Below, piece after piece: positions 23,360 to 31,630 of a stretch of 40,809 nucleotides of DNA. The notes under the pieces are model-generated. The model was not told the DNA's origin. It did no database searches and saw only the letters and a program-made list of their open reading frames with translations. Origin of the DNA: JAWLEP01 sp964553045 (GTDB lineage: Bacteria > Fermentibacterota > Fermentibacteria > Fermentibacterales > JCC-6); assembly GCA_964553045.1 (NCBI GenBank), contig CAZKJG010000024.1:1-40809 (forward strand), read 5' to 3'. The first letter of the stretch is position 1; each line of letters opens with the position of its first letter. The position numbers were made by a program, and so were the translations under genes.

Positions 23360-25321
23360 CTACGTCTCGTCCTCGGCCACCACCACGAGGGTGTCCTCCG
23401 GGCCCATCGGGAAAACCCTCCTCTTGTCGGGGTTGAGGGTGACCCCGAAGTTCCGGGAGGCGTCTTTGCAGGCCTTCCACTCCCGGACGCCGATGCAGAT
23501 CTCGTCCCTGCGGCAGGCCGCCTCGATCAGCGCAGCGAACGGCACTTCCCTGGGAAGGCCGTCCAGGTAAAGGCGGGCGGGCTTGAGGTAGATCTCGCTG
23601 CCCGCCTCGCTGAAAAACTCGTCGTAGATGTCGGCCAGCCCGGGCTGCTCACTCAGCTGGGCCGACAGCATGGTGATCATCCTGTTGCTGACGATGAAAT
23701 CGTCCGCCGCGGAGCCGGCCACCAGGTTCCTGTTGTCGGCGTTCATCACCAGGGTTATCACCCCGGCCCTGCGGCATCCCCGGGGAAGCATTCCGCGGAG
23801 CCTGCGCAGCAGAAGCAGTATCACCAGCGTGTCGGCATCCATCCCCTCCGGCGACTGCGGCCTCTCGCTCTGCGCCAGGATTATCACGTTGTGGTAGCCG
23901 AAAGGTTCAACGGAGGCCAGGGAATCCATGTCCAGCGGCGACCCCCTGACGATGGAGATTCGAAGGTGGGAATGGGCCGACTGCAGACGCTTCACGGTCC
24001 TCTCGACCCGGGCGGATGGGCTGTCCAGCATGATGTCGATGGACGAGCCCTCCGAAAGGTAATCCGCATACTCCCGCACCATCACGGGGACGGTGGGGGA
24101 CCATCCCAGCAGGAGCTGGCGCTCCCGCTCCCGCGGGATTCTCTCCCCCGACCCGGCCGGCTCCTCGGGAACCACCAGCGGCTCGGGGCTGAAGCGCAGC
24201 GTCGCGTCATCCTCGGCGAGCACGATGGCCTCATCCCCCGGACCGAGGACGGCGTCCGACGGGGGCCGGACCATCACGCTTCCGTCGGGCCGGCGGATTC
24301 CCACCGGCACACCGTCGGGAAGGTGGCGGTAGAGGCGGCAGAACTGCATCTCCCCCCAGTCGGCGGCGAAGAAGTACAGCTCGCTTCCCGCGTAGGAGAA
24401 TATCTCGTCGTAGACAAGGGCCAGGCCGCTGCTGGTGCCGTGGCTGCGCGAGGTCTGCACCAGGATCTTCCCCAGCACCTCCCAGCTCCCGATCGTCCTC
24501 ACAAGCTTCGACTCGAAGGAGTCGATTATCGCCCGCATCTGTTCGGTGTAGACCTCGGAGACGATGTTGATGCGGTTCGCGCCGCCCTGAACGGCCTGCA
24601 GTGCCAGTACCGTCTTGAGGGTCATGGTGTCGGCAACCTTGAGCTTCTCGGACGGGGCGGTCTCGGCGGCCCGGGAGAGTATCACCGCCGACCTGGCCGC
24701 CCCGGCGTTAACCCTCCGCAGATCCTTCAGGGTGGTGGGACTGCCGGTTCTGGTGACAATGGTGGTGTTGGCCGAATCGTCCACCGCCCTCCAGATCTCG
24801 TCGTCCATCAGCTCCTTATCCCTCTCGGCAAGTACCACTACGGCGGGATTGGAGCGGCTTCTGTTGGCGGCTATCAGCTCGGACAGCAGGTCGAAGACCC
24901 GTTCGTTCCATCCCAGGATCAGGGTATGGCTGCTCTCCATCACCATGCTCCGGCCCTTGCGGAAGTTGTAGATCACCTTCTCCATGCGGGTGTTGATGAA
25001 GGCTATCAGCATGGAGAAGAAGACCATTCCCACCAGAAGGGTCACCAGGGCCACGGCCTTCAGGCCCACGGAATGGTCGGCCACCAGCTCCAGCACGTCC
25101 GAGCTAGTGTACTCCTGGATCAGCACCCAGAAGTGCTTGCCCCAGCTGTCCAGATCGCCCTCGAACTCCGGGCTGACGGTGAGGACGGCCACGCGCAGCA
25201 GGACCACCAGGAGAAGGAAGGCCGCGAAGAGAACGAGCAGGCTCACGAAGACGGATACCCAGCCCCGGGACATGTAGTTCTCGAGCCTGTACCGGAGCCT
25301 CTGTCCCAGCGTCGGAGTCAT
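23360..25321 (-). CDS. CASTOR/POLLUX-type ion channel with RCK (TrkA-N) domains
   Basis: This 653-residue protein has two N-terminal membrane segments (VSVFVSLLVLFAAFLLLVVLL and AVALVTLLVGMVFFSMLIAF) with a pore-like loop between them. Then come two Rossmann/RCK repeats, the first beginning HTLILGWNERVFDLLSELIA and the second LLLGWSPTVPVMVREYADYL. Both show the GWN/GWS feature of the CASTOR/POLLUX (SYM8) family of calcium- or potassium-permeable channels. It would sit in the inner membrane as a tetramer gated by a ligand or ions at the RCK ring. The ATG at 25321 follows GAGGGG by 8 nt. It is monocistronic and divergent from the second pRiA4b-like gene. Ion selectivity cannot be read from sequence. 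Confidence 0.87.
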   Translation of the reverse strand: MTPTLGQRLRYRLENYMSRGWVSVFVSLLVLFAAFLLLVVLLRVAVLTVSPEFEGDLDSWGKHFWVLIQEYTSSDVLELVADHSVGLKAVALVTLLVGMVFFSMLIAFINTRMEKVIYNFRKGRSMVMESSHTLILGWNERVFDLLSELIAANRSRSNPAVVVLAERDKELMDDEIWRAVDDSANTTIVTRTGSPTTLKDLRRVNAGAARSAVILSRAAETAPSEKLKVADTMTLKTVLALQAVQGGANRINIVSEVYTEQMRAIIDSFESKLVRTIGSWEVLGKILVQTSRSHGTSSGLALVYDEIFSYAGSELYFFAADWGEMQFCRLYRHLPDGVPVGIRRPDGSVMVRPPSDAVLGPGDEAIVLAEDDATLRFSPEPLVVPEEPAGSGERIPRERERQLLLGWSPTVPVMVREYADYLSEGSSIDIMLDSPSARVERTVKRLQSAHSHLRISIVRGSPLDMDSLASVEPFGYHNVIILAQSERPQSPEGMDADTLVILLLLRRLRGMLPRGCRRAGVITLVMNADNRNLVAGSAADDFIVSNRMITMLSAQLSEQPGLADIYDEFFSEAGSEIYLKPARLYLDGLPREVPFAALIEAACRRDEICIGVREWKACKDASRNFGVTLNPDKRRVFPMGPEDTLVVVAEDET

Positions 25322-25490
25322 CGGATTGGCCCCTCTCCCCTCCGCGGCATGCCATAGCATGCACACCCGCCCGGCTCCGTCAAAGCCACTCCCCGGAATG
25401 CCCCCCCCACGCAGCAGTGCTTTCCCTGTGTTCCGCATGCTGTCGGGTTCGTGCCCGGCGGAAAGCCCCTAAAGGTGGGGGAGGAGCAAA

Positions 25491-26162
25491 ATGAGCATAT
25501 ACAAGCTGAGGGATTCGATAATGGGTCTGGAGGGTGTCTGCCGAATCATCGAGGCTGCGGGTAACTGCACCTTCGCCGGTCTGCACGTGGCGATCTTCCA
25601 GACTTTCGAACCATACCGCCCCCACCTCTTCTCCTTCTTCATCACCGGACGCGATACGGACAGCCTCCGGAAGATAACGCGGGCACGGGAGATCGCCCAT
25701 CCCGACGCTGTGGACGGATTCATGGGCGACAAAGGAGGCAAGGAGCTCTGCACAGAGGTTACACTGGACCCGGCCGGTCTCTCCGAGGGGTCGGTTTTCC
25801 ACTACCGGTTCAACGTCGGGGACGACTGGTGGCACAGGATCATTGTCGAGTCCGTCGGCGAGGGAGACGGGGGCAAGCGGGCGGATGTAGTGAGATCGGT
25901 GGGACCCTCGCCGCCCCAGTCGGGGAGCAGGGCGGGCTCAGAGCAGCGACCAGCGCAGGGCGATGCCACAGACTATCACCGCGGTCAGGATCAGGAACAG
26001 GGGCAGGCCCACCTTCCGGTAGTCGGAGAACCGGTAGCCTCCCGCTCCCATCACGAGGATGTTTACCGGGTGACCCAGCGGTGTTATGAAGGCCATGGAC
26101 GAACCGAGAGCCACCCCCATCCCCAGGGCATGGGGGGAGACGCCGGAGAACTCGGCCGCTGA
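25491..26162 (+). CDS. Plasmid pRiA4b ORF-3-like protein, paralog B, with run-on C-terminus
   Basis: Residues 1-143 match paralog A at 21543 over its length, including PHLFSFFITGRDTDSL, HPDAVDGFMG and the signature VGDDWWHRIIVE. After PPQ, where A ends in YPDAEGEW and stops, this frame has lost the normal end. It continues for about 80 polar residues (SGSRAGSEQRPAQGDATDYH and on) that are simply the antisense of the SLC13 gene's 3' end, to a stop at 26160-26162. The true gene probably once ended near 25930, and its stop was lost by a deletion or recombination. The ATG is well supported by GGGGAGGAG. Whether the run-on product folds is unknown. Confidence 0.82.
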   Translation: MSIYKLRDSIMGLEGVCRIIEAAGNCTFAGLHVAIFQTFEPYRPHLFSFFITGRDTDSLRKITRAREIAHPDAVDGFMGDKGGKELCTEVTLDPAGLSEGSVFHYRFNVGDDWWHRIIVESVGEGDGGKRADVVRSVGPSPPQSGSRAGSEQRPAQGDATDYHRGQDQEQGQAHLPVVGEPVASRSHHEDVYRVTQRCYEGHGRTESHPHPQGMGGDAGELGR

Positions 26163-27746
26163 TATGGCAATGGGGGCCATTACAGCCGCCACCGCCGCGC
26201 CGCTTACCGCCTGGGTCAGCAGGGCGGCCGTCAGAAACAGGGCCAGCACCAGTAGTACCGGGCTGGCCGATCCGAACGTCTCCAGCAGGCCCGACGAGAT
26301 GATCTTAGCTGCCCCCGTCTCCCTCATGGCAAGCGCCAGTGGGAGCATCCCGGCTATGAGGAACACACCCCCCCAGTCTATGGCCCGATAGGCCTGCTCC
26401 GGAGAGACTGCGCCGGCCAGAAGCATGAGCACCGCACCGGCCAGAAGGAGCTGGGAGATGGGCAGCGGGGTGGCTATCACGGAGACGAGGGTGGCCGCCA
26501 GTATGCCCAGCGCTGCGATCGCCCTGGGGCCCAGCCTCTGCCTGCGCCTGCTCTCCATGGAGAGCAGGATCAGGTCCCGAGAGTTCTCGATCCGGTCCAG
26601 ATCCTCCCTGGGGCCCTGCAGGAGAAGGGCGTCGCCGAAGGCCAGCCTCTTCTCTCCCGTTGCGGCATCCAGGGGCTCGCCCCTTCGCCAGATGGCGAGC
26701 ACGTTGAAGCCGTACTCCCGTCTGAAGTCAACGTCCCGAAGGGTGGATCCGGTCAGACCCGACCGCGGCGAGAGCATGGCCTCGGCGATTACCGTGGACC
26801 CGGCATGCACCTCCCGCCTCGCCAGGGCATCACAGGGCTCCAGCTCGAAGCGGGGCTCTCTGTCCAGCCGTCTGAACGCCTCCATGTCGCCCCGGAGGAG
26901 AAGCCGGTCACCCCTGAGAAGCCGGGTTCCGGGATGAAGGGGGGCCAGGGAGCCGTCCTCCCGCTCTATGGCCACCACGTCCACCCCCATCTCCTCCCGG
27001 AACGGGCTCTCGGCCAGCTCCATGCCCTCCAGCTCGGACCCGGCCGGTATCCTCGCCCTGAAGCAGTCGTCCGCCATCCTGTAAATCTCCAGCAGTCTGC
27101 CCCTCCCACGCCCCCCCTGCCCCGGAGCGGGGCCGCCGGTGTCCCTCAGCCGGTGCCTGCCCACCAGGATCATGTACAGCATCCCGGCGGCCACCACCGG
27201 GATGCCGATGGGCAGGAAGTCCAGCAGTCCGTAGCCCGGAATCCCGCTCTTCTCCAGAACGCTGCTCACCACAATGTTCATGGTGGTCAGGAGGGTGGCC
27301 ATCCCCCCCAGTATTGTGGCGTAGACGAGCGGCATGAGCACCTTCGATGGAGGCACCCCCGCCCTCCTGGCTGCGGTTCCAGCCGCAGGCAGCAGGACGG
27401 CCGCCGAAGCGATGTTGTTCAGGAACAGGGACAGGCCGGCTCCGGCGGCCATCACCATGGCCACCAGCCTGCCCTCCCCCCTGCCCCCCCATCGCAGGAG
27501 TATGCCCGCAACAGCATCCGATACGCCCGTACGGGTGAGCCCCTCCGCAATGATGAAGACCGAGATGAGTATCATCACCGCCCTGCTGCTGAAGCCGGAG
27601 AACGCCTCCGGAGCGGTCAGTATCCCTGAGGCGGCCAGGGAGGAGAGCACCATCAGAGCCACCACTTCCGGCCGAAGCCGCTCGCTGAGGAACAGGATCA
27701 CGGCTGCTCCCAGAATGGCGAAGGTCCCGGCCTGTTCCGGACTCAC
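25938..27746 (-). CDS. SLC13-family (DASS-type) permease with two TrkA-C domains
   Basis: This 602-residue inner-membrane transporter has two halves of about five or six membrane segments, separated by a cytoplasmic region of two RCK_C/TrkA-C domains (about 215-385; for example MGVDVVAIEREDGSLAPLHP and YGFNVLAIWRRGEPL). The first half has the conserved LSLFLNNIASAAVLLPAA stretch and the second TQAVSGAAVAAVMAPIAI and FITPLGHPVNILVMGAGGY, the two substrate and sodium-binding regions of divalent-anion/sodium symporters. Likely substrates are sulfate, dicarboxylates or another anion. It starts with GTG at 27746 after GGGAG and is divergent from the sulfatase-like gene. Its last 225 nt lie antisense to the run-on end of paralog B. 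Confidence 0.9.
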   Translation of the reverse strand: MSPEQAGTFAILGAAVILFLSERLRPEVVALMVLSSLAASGILTAPEAFSGFSSRAVMILISVFIIAEGLTRTGVSDAVAGILLRWGGRGEGRLVAMVMAAGAGLSLFLNNIASAAVLLPAAGTAARRAGVPPSKVLMPLVYATILGGMATLLTTMNIVVSSVLEKSGIPGYGLLDFLPIGIPVVAAGMLYMILVGRHRLRDTGGPAPGQGGRGRGRLLEIYRMADDCFRARIPAGSELEGMELAESPFREEMGVDVVAIEREDGSLAPLHPGTRLLRGDRLLLRGDMEAFRRLDREPRFELEPCDALARREVHAGSTVIAEAMLSPRSGLTGSTLRDVDFRREYGFNVLAIWRRGEPLDAATGEKRLAFGDALLLQGPREDLDRIENSRDLILLSMESRRRQRLGPRAIAALGILAATLVSVIATPLPISQLLLAGAVLMLLAGAVSPEQAYRAIDWGGVFLIAGMLPLALAMRETGAAKIISSGLLETFGSASPVLLVLALFLTAALLTQAVSGAAVAAVMAPIAISAAEFSGVSPHALGMGVALGSSMAFITPLGHPVNILVMGAGGYRFSDYRKVGLPLFLILTAVIVCGIALRWSLL

Positions 27747-28096
27747 TCCGACTGCTCCCTTCCTCCGGTCCTCTCAGCCTCCATCTGCCGTCGTATGGCA
27801 CAACCCCTTCCCCGGCCACGAAGCCGGCGCAGGCGGCACCCCCAGGCCGCCGGGCCTGCGGGTTCTCCGGCGCAGCCGATGCAACCGTGGGAAGCCCGGT
27901 CTCCCCGGCACCCTACGTCACACCGCATGCCCCGTCCAGAGGTAATGCTGCACATGCGCCCGGAAGCGCAGCAATCCCCCACGGTTCCCGGAAGACCCAT
28001 ACGCTTGACACATTCGACCCGGTTGCCGTAGCTTACCCGCTGCCCTGCTTGCGGGCCGGTCCGCGCAGGGGAACACACCATCAGGAGGAGACAGCT
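27747..28096. other. Divergent promoter region between SLC13 and sulfatase-like genes
   Basis: About 350 nt hold no supported gene. They contain an exact 6-bp inverted repeat, CAGGCC-GCCG-GGCCTG (27843-27858), and the candidate promoter at 28005-28034. Confidence 0.5.
28005..28034 (+). promoter_or_regulatory. Candidate promoter for the sulfatase-like gene
   Basis: A perfect TTGACA (28005-28010) is followed after 18 nt by TAGCTT (28029-28034), a poor -10 box, about 60 nt before the ribosome site. Confidence 0.4.
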
Positions 28097-29404
28097 ATCC
28101 CGGTCCCAGGCAAGTTCCGGCACTCGGCAAGGATCATCACAGGGTCCATCGCCCTTGCACTCATGATCCTGCTGCCGGCGGCATGCGGCGGGGCCTCGAG
28201 ACCCAACGTCCTTCTGATCATCATTGATACCCTGAGGGCCGACCATCTCGGCTGTTACGGATATCACCGCCCCATCACCCCCAGCCTGGACAGCCTGGCC
28301 TCTTCGGGCACGCGATGGGCCGCCTGCCAGGCACAGAGCTCGTGGACCCTCCCGGCCATGACCAGCATCTTCACGGGCGTTTCCGAGCGCGCCCACGGCG
28401 CCGGAGCCAGGGGCGGCCACCTGTATCGATACGGCGAAGAGCTGGAGCCTCTGCCGAGCCTCCTCGCGGAGACGGGATACTCCACGTTCGCGGTCCTCAA
28501 CGCACCCGTGATGGACGTGGAGTACGGGTTCGACAGGGGATTCGACCACTGTGACACCGACGGCTGCAGCCAGACCCTGGACGCCGAGGAGGTCACCGAC
28601 CGAATACTGAACATGATTGACGGCGATGCCGGCGAGCCGTTCTTCGGCGTCGCCCACTACTTCGATCCCCACTGGCCCTACGCGGCCCCCGACGGCCCCC
28701 AGGACCTGGCCGAGGTTCCCGCGTCCTCCGTTCGGGCCGCCAACGCCGAGGGCAGCCTGAGCCGGTCGGAGGTTGCGGGCCTGATCGACCTCTACGACCT
28801 GGAGGTCAGCTACTGCGACCGGGAGGTGGGCAGGCTGCTGGCCGGCCTTCGTGAGAGGGACCTTGAAGGGGGCACCATTGTGATCGTGGTGGCCGACCAC
28901 GGCGAGGAGTTCCTCGAACACGGGATGATGTTCCACGGGAGACAGCTCTACCAGGAGACGGTCCATGTCCCCCTGATAGTGTCCGGCCCCGGAGTCCCCC
29001 GCGACACGGTGGTGGAGCAGGCCGTGGGGCAGTACGACATACTCCCCACCGTCATGCATCTGGCGGGCGGCCCGGTTCCGGATGGGGTCCAGGGCGTACC
29101 GCTCCTCCCTCCCCGCGGCGTTCCGGAGCGTGGCGTGCCCGGCAGCGGCGACAACACCGGTCTGCTGGACCAGGGAGTCATGCGCTTCGACACCTGCAAG
29201 GTATTCTGGGAGCAGGAGTCCGACTCCGCCTGGGCCTTCGACCTGCAGGAGGGCCCGGAGGACCGGGAGAGTCTCATGGAGCCGGCCGAGCGCCTGGTGG
29301 ACAGTCTGAGGCTCTACTGGGCCACACAGCCCGCAGGGCTGCCCTCCATCGTGGAGGTCGGCGAAGAGAAGGCCCGATGGTTCCGGGACATGGCCTACAT
29401 ATAG
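28097..29404 (+). CDS. Sulfatase-superfamily lipoprotein (alkaline-phosphatase fold)
   Basis: This protein of about 435 residues has a lipoprotein-like signal (IITGSIALALMILLPAACGG) and the alkaline-phosphatase fold. Visible elements are metal-binding NVLLIIIDTLRADHLG, the nucleophile region SSWTLPAMTSIFTG, HYFDPHWPY and VVADHGEEFLEHG. Where sulfatases have CxPSR or SxPSR this one has TLPAM, so it cannot make formylglycine at that site. A Thr nucleophile suggests a phosphodiesterase or phospho-transferase-like activity instead. AGGAGGAG (28083-28090) is 6 nt before an ATC codon at 28097; no ATG, GTG or TTG is well placed. The next ATG (28172) would leave too short a signal peptide. The start is therefore uncertain. 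The last 40 residues are helical. Confidence 0.82.
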   Translation: MPVPGKFRHSARIITGSIALALMILLPAACGGASRPNVLLIIIDTLRADHLGCYGYHRPITPSLDSLASSGTRWAACQAQSSWTLPAMTSIFTGVSERAHGAGARGGHLYRYGEELEPLPSLLAETGYSTFAVLNAPVMDVEYGFDRGFDHCDTDGCSQTLDAEEVTDRILNMIDGDAGEPFFGVAHYFDPHWPYAAPDGPQDLAEVPASSVRAANAEGSLSRSEVAGLIDLYDLEVSYCDREVGRLLAGLRERDLEGGTIVIVVADHGEEFLEHGMMFHGRQLYQETVHVPLIVSGPGVPRDTVVEQAVGQYDILPTVMHLAGGPVPDGVQGVPLLPPRGVPERGVPGSGDNTGLLDQGVMRFDTCKVFWEQESDSAWAFDLQEGPEDRESLMEPAERLVDSLRLYWATQPAGLPSIVEVGEEKARWFRDMAYI

Positions 29405-29495
29405 CGCTTCCCGGGCTGGCCGCTAACCGCCGGACGAAGATGCCGTACCGGCTTCGGCGCGGCGTCTGCCCTGCAGGCAATACCCGGGCTTCAGC

Positions 29496-29858
29496 CTACT
29501 TCCGGTGATCCGCATGGAGGTCGCTGTATTTCTCCGCCTTGCCGCGGGCCTTCTCCACAGGGTATCTGCCTTCGTTCTTCGAGAGCTTCTCCAGGGCGGC
29601 CTCCATCGGATCCACCCCCAGCTTGTCGGCCAGGTTCAGCAGGTAGATCACCACGTCCCCTATCTCCTCCCGGGCCCGCCGCAGCTTCTCTGTTGACAAC
29701 TTGTCGCTCTCCTCGCCCGTCATCCACTGGAATATCTCCGCCAGCTCCCCCGCCTCGATCATCAGGGCGGTGGAGAGGTTCTTGGGAGTATGGAACTGCT
29801 CCCAGTCCCGCTGGCGGTTGAACCTACGAATCCGTTGCAGAAGCTCTTCGTATCTCAT
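29496..29858 (-). CDS. MazG-like nucleotide pyrophosphohydrolase
   Basis: This 120-residue all-alpha protein of the compact MazG/iMazG type (about half of full MazG) splits (d)NTPs to monophosphate and pyrophosphate. Metal-binding motifs are EAGELAE (E35, E38) and EEIGDVV (E64, E65, D68), as in the EExxE...ExxD pattern. WEQFHTPKNLSTALMIE is characteristic of the dCTP-pyrophosphatase-like branch. It lies 16 nt after the small membrane protein gene and is likely cotranscribed with it and with the upstream ATPase. It may clean up non-canonical nucleotides. Confidence 0.9.
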   Translation of the reverse strand: MRYEELLQRIRRFNRQRDWEQFHTPKNLSTALMIEAGELAEIFQWMTGEESDKLSTEKLRRAREEIGDVVIYLLNLADKLGVDPMEAALEKLSKNEGRYPVEKARGKAEKYSDLHADHRK

Positions 29859-29874
29859 GGTCCTCTTTCCAAGC

Positions 29875-30057
29875 TTACTTTCTTGCGATCTCGTCGCGCA
29901 GGTCCTCGATCTCCCGGCGAAGGGCCTGCACCTCCTCCATTATCTCCCTGTCTCGGCGGATGTCCTCCTCTTCCTCGGGCTTGAGGAAGGTGGCCGCCAG
30001 GGTAGCCGCGAAGGTCCCGAACAACGCCCCGACGAGGGGGTTCTGCCCTCTCATCAT
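29875..30057 (-). CDS. Small membrane-anchored coiled-coil protein
   Basis: This protein of about 60 residues has one hydrophobic segment (NPLVGALFGTFAATLAATFL) followed by a charged helix with heptad pattern (RDREIMEEVQALRREIEDLR). I chose the ATG at 30057 with GAGG 8 nt upstream; an upstream start at 30162 would overlap the ATPase gene and add an unlikely N-terminus. It lies between the AAA_14 ATPase gene and the MazG-like gene. No family is recognised. Confidence 0.6.
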   Translation of the reverse strand: MMRGQNPLVGALFGTFAATLAATFLKPEEEEDIRRDREIMEEVQALRREIEDLRDEIARK

Positions 30058-30109
30058 GGCAGGCACCTCTGCATACGTCAGTGCAGGACATCCAAGAGCG
30101 GACCTCGCC

Positions 30110-31279
30110 TCATGTGGGCAATGGCTCCGAAGGCCGAAGAAGCCTGAGGAAATCCCCTGCATGCAGACACCTTATGCCATCGATCAGGAGTGGAGCCTCG
30201 CCCCGGTAGAGGAAGAGCGGTGTACACTCGGGATAGTCCTCACGGAACGACTTCAGAGCGCGGAGATCTCTGGGCCTTACGGTTGTTGCGTTCTTCACCT
30301 CGACTGCCCAGAAGCCCGCATTCCCATAGAGTACGAAGTCCACCTCGGATCCTTCCCTCGTCCGCCAGAAGAAGATGCCGCAGTCGATGTTTCCGTAATC
30401 CACCCAGGCCCTCAGGTGCTGGTAGATCAGCCCCTCCAGAGCGGGGCCGGCCATCTCCCCGGGGCTGTCCAGCGGTCCCTTCGGTCGCAGACTGCGGAAT
30501 ACTCCCGTATCGAACAGGTAGAGCTTGGGATGCCTGGTAACGGCCCTCTTCGCCCTCTTCGGGAAGACATCGATCCGTGACGCCAGGAGCAGGTCCTCGA
30601 GCACCGAGATGTATCCCTCAACTGTCTTTCGCCGGACGTCGCATTCCCGGGCCACGTCGCTGATGTTAAGGACCTGGCCGTGGGACAGGCTTACCGCCTC
30701 CAGGAACCGCGAGAAGTCCCCCAGCGACCTCACCAGGCCCTCCATCATCACCTCTTCGCGGAGGTACGTGCCCACGTAGCTGCCCAGTACGTCTTCGGGG
30801 ACCTCCGAATCCCATACCACTGGAAGCATGCCCCGGGACAGCGCCGTATCCAGTGCGAAGGCCTCGCCGACCTCGCCGGCCATGAATGGATGCATGGTCC
30901 GAACGAGAGCCCTTCCGGCCAGCATGTCCGCGCCATCACGCTTGAGCTTCCTCGAGCCCGAACCCGTGAGCACGAAGGTGTAGCCCCTTCTCTCCTCCAT
31001 CAGGGCATGCACGACAGACAGAAGCTGGGGGACCTTCTGGACCTCGTCCACTACTATTACCGTTCCCTCGGGACGTGCCCCGACAAACTCACGCAGCCGT
31101 TCGGGCCTGGCGGCATATGCCCTGAGGACGTCCGGAGCCAGCAGGTCCAGCCTTGCCGCATCGGGGTAGCGCTGCAGGCACCAGGTGGACTTGCCGGTCC
31201 CCCTTGCCCCGAAGAGGAAGAAGCTCTCACCCCCAGGAGGGCCGAAGAATCGAGGCGCTAATTCCATTTTGAGCCTCAT
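30110..31279 (-). CDS. AAA_14 / DUF4143 ATPase
   Basis: This 389-residue cytoplasmic protein has an N-terminal AAA+ domain with Walker A GARGTGKST (24-32) and Walker B VIVVDEVQK (D78, E79), followed by SGSRKLKR (sensor-like). Its C-terminal DUF4143 part has a PD-(D/E)xK-like pattern (SEVDFVLYGNAGFWAVEVKN). Many such genes occur per genome in anaerobic bacteria and archaea; their job is unknown and they behave like mobile or selfish genes. The ATG at 31279 overlaps by 4 nt the end of a tiny open frame (31276-31323, MAYDIDEILAMEIPK). The first ten codons and about 130 nt upstream form the direct repeat found again at 35601-35760. Confidence 0.88.
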   Translation of the reverse strand: MRLKMELAPRFFGPPGGESFFLFGARGTGKSTWCLQRYPDAARLDLLAPDVLRAYAARPERLREFVGARPEGTVIVVDEVQKVPQLLSVVHALMEERRGYTFVLTGSGSRKLKRDGADMLAGRALVRTMHPFMAGEVGEAFALDTALSRGMLPVVWDSEVPEDVLGSYVGTYLREEVMMEGLVRSLGDFSRFLEAVSLSHGQVLNISDVARECDVRRKTVEGYISVLEDLLLASRIDVFPKRAKRAVTRHPKLYLFDTGVFRSLRPKGPLDSPGEMAGPALEGLIYQHLRAWVDYGNIDCGIFFWRTREGSEVDFVLYGNAGFWAVEVKNATTVRPRDLRALKSFREDYPECTPLFLYRGEAPLLIDGIRCLHAGDFLRLLRPSEPLPT

Positions 31280-31410
31280 TTCGGAATTTCCATTGCCAAT
31301 ATTTCATCTATATCGTATGCCATGGAGAAGGACAAGTCCCTGCCAGGTCACCTCTCGCAGTATGCAAGCACTCTATCGGAGAGCGCCAGGTCGGTTGTAC
31401 CCTTCGGGAC
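31249..31410 (-). repeat. Direct repeat copy 1: 5' end and leader of the AAA_14 ATPase gene
   Basis: These 162 bp match 35601-35760 at about 85 percent by eye, in the same orientation. They include the first ten codons of the ATPase (MRLKMELAPR) and about 130 bp upstream. The shared block starts at GTCCCGAAGGGTACAAC on the minus strand. A small frame ending DEILAMEIPK overlaps the ATPase ATG; the same ending (DEILAVEMPK) is found in copy 2. Outside this block the two flanks differ completely, so its edges look like insertion or recombination points. Confidence 0.75.
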
Positions 31411-31461
31411 CAGGCGGGCAACCCTGGTTCTCAGTCTGTGTATCGCACTCTCCGCTTACAT
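31411..31461 (-). pseudogene. 5' remnant of an L12-like/coiled-coil gene, cut by the repeat
   Basis: From ATG 31461 the minus strand reads M-stop-AESAIHRLRTRVARL. This lines up codon by codon with MYVEREIHTLRTRVTHL of the gene at 22819-23058, about 80 percent identical at the DNA level over 17 codons. Codon 2 is a stop, and after codon 17 the sequence turns abruptly into the repeat at 31249-31410. Confidence 0.55.
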
Positions 31462-31630
31462 TTCCTGCCCTGCTGCCAGGAACCTCGCGGCGGTAAGGCC
31501 TGTGCCATCTCGATGGGCCATGTGGCGGGCTGTCCGCCCTCTGAGATCTCATGACGCTGAGCGCCGTCGATCGCAGTCGCCTCCCGATCTCACCGAACGG
31601 ATACCCCGGGTACGGATTCCCGAGCCGCCC
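31462..31630. other. Intergenic stretch between the L12-like remnant and DsrE gene
   Basis: I see no gene, RNA or clear repeat in these roughly 170 bp. Together with the repeat and the remnant they fill the 350-bp gap between the ATPase and DsrE genes. Confidence 0.4.

Noticed and set aside
23033..25357. Plus-strand open frame of 774 codons
   Set aside because: It lies antisense to the CASTOR/POLLUX-type channel gene, is His/Gly/Arg-rich and has no recognisable domain.
25347..25362. GCATGC-CATA-GCATGC repeat upstream of the channel gene
   Set aside because: The two six-base palindromes are notable, but too short to call a regulatory site without other evidence.
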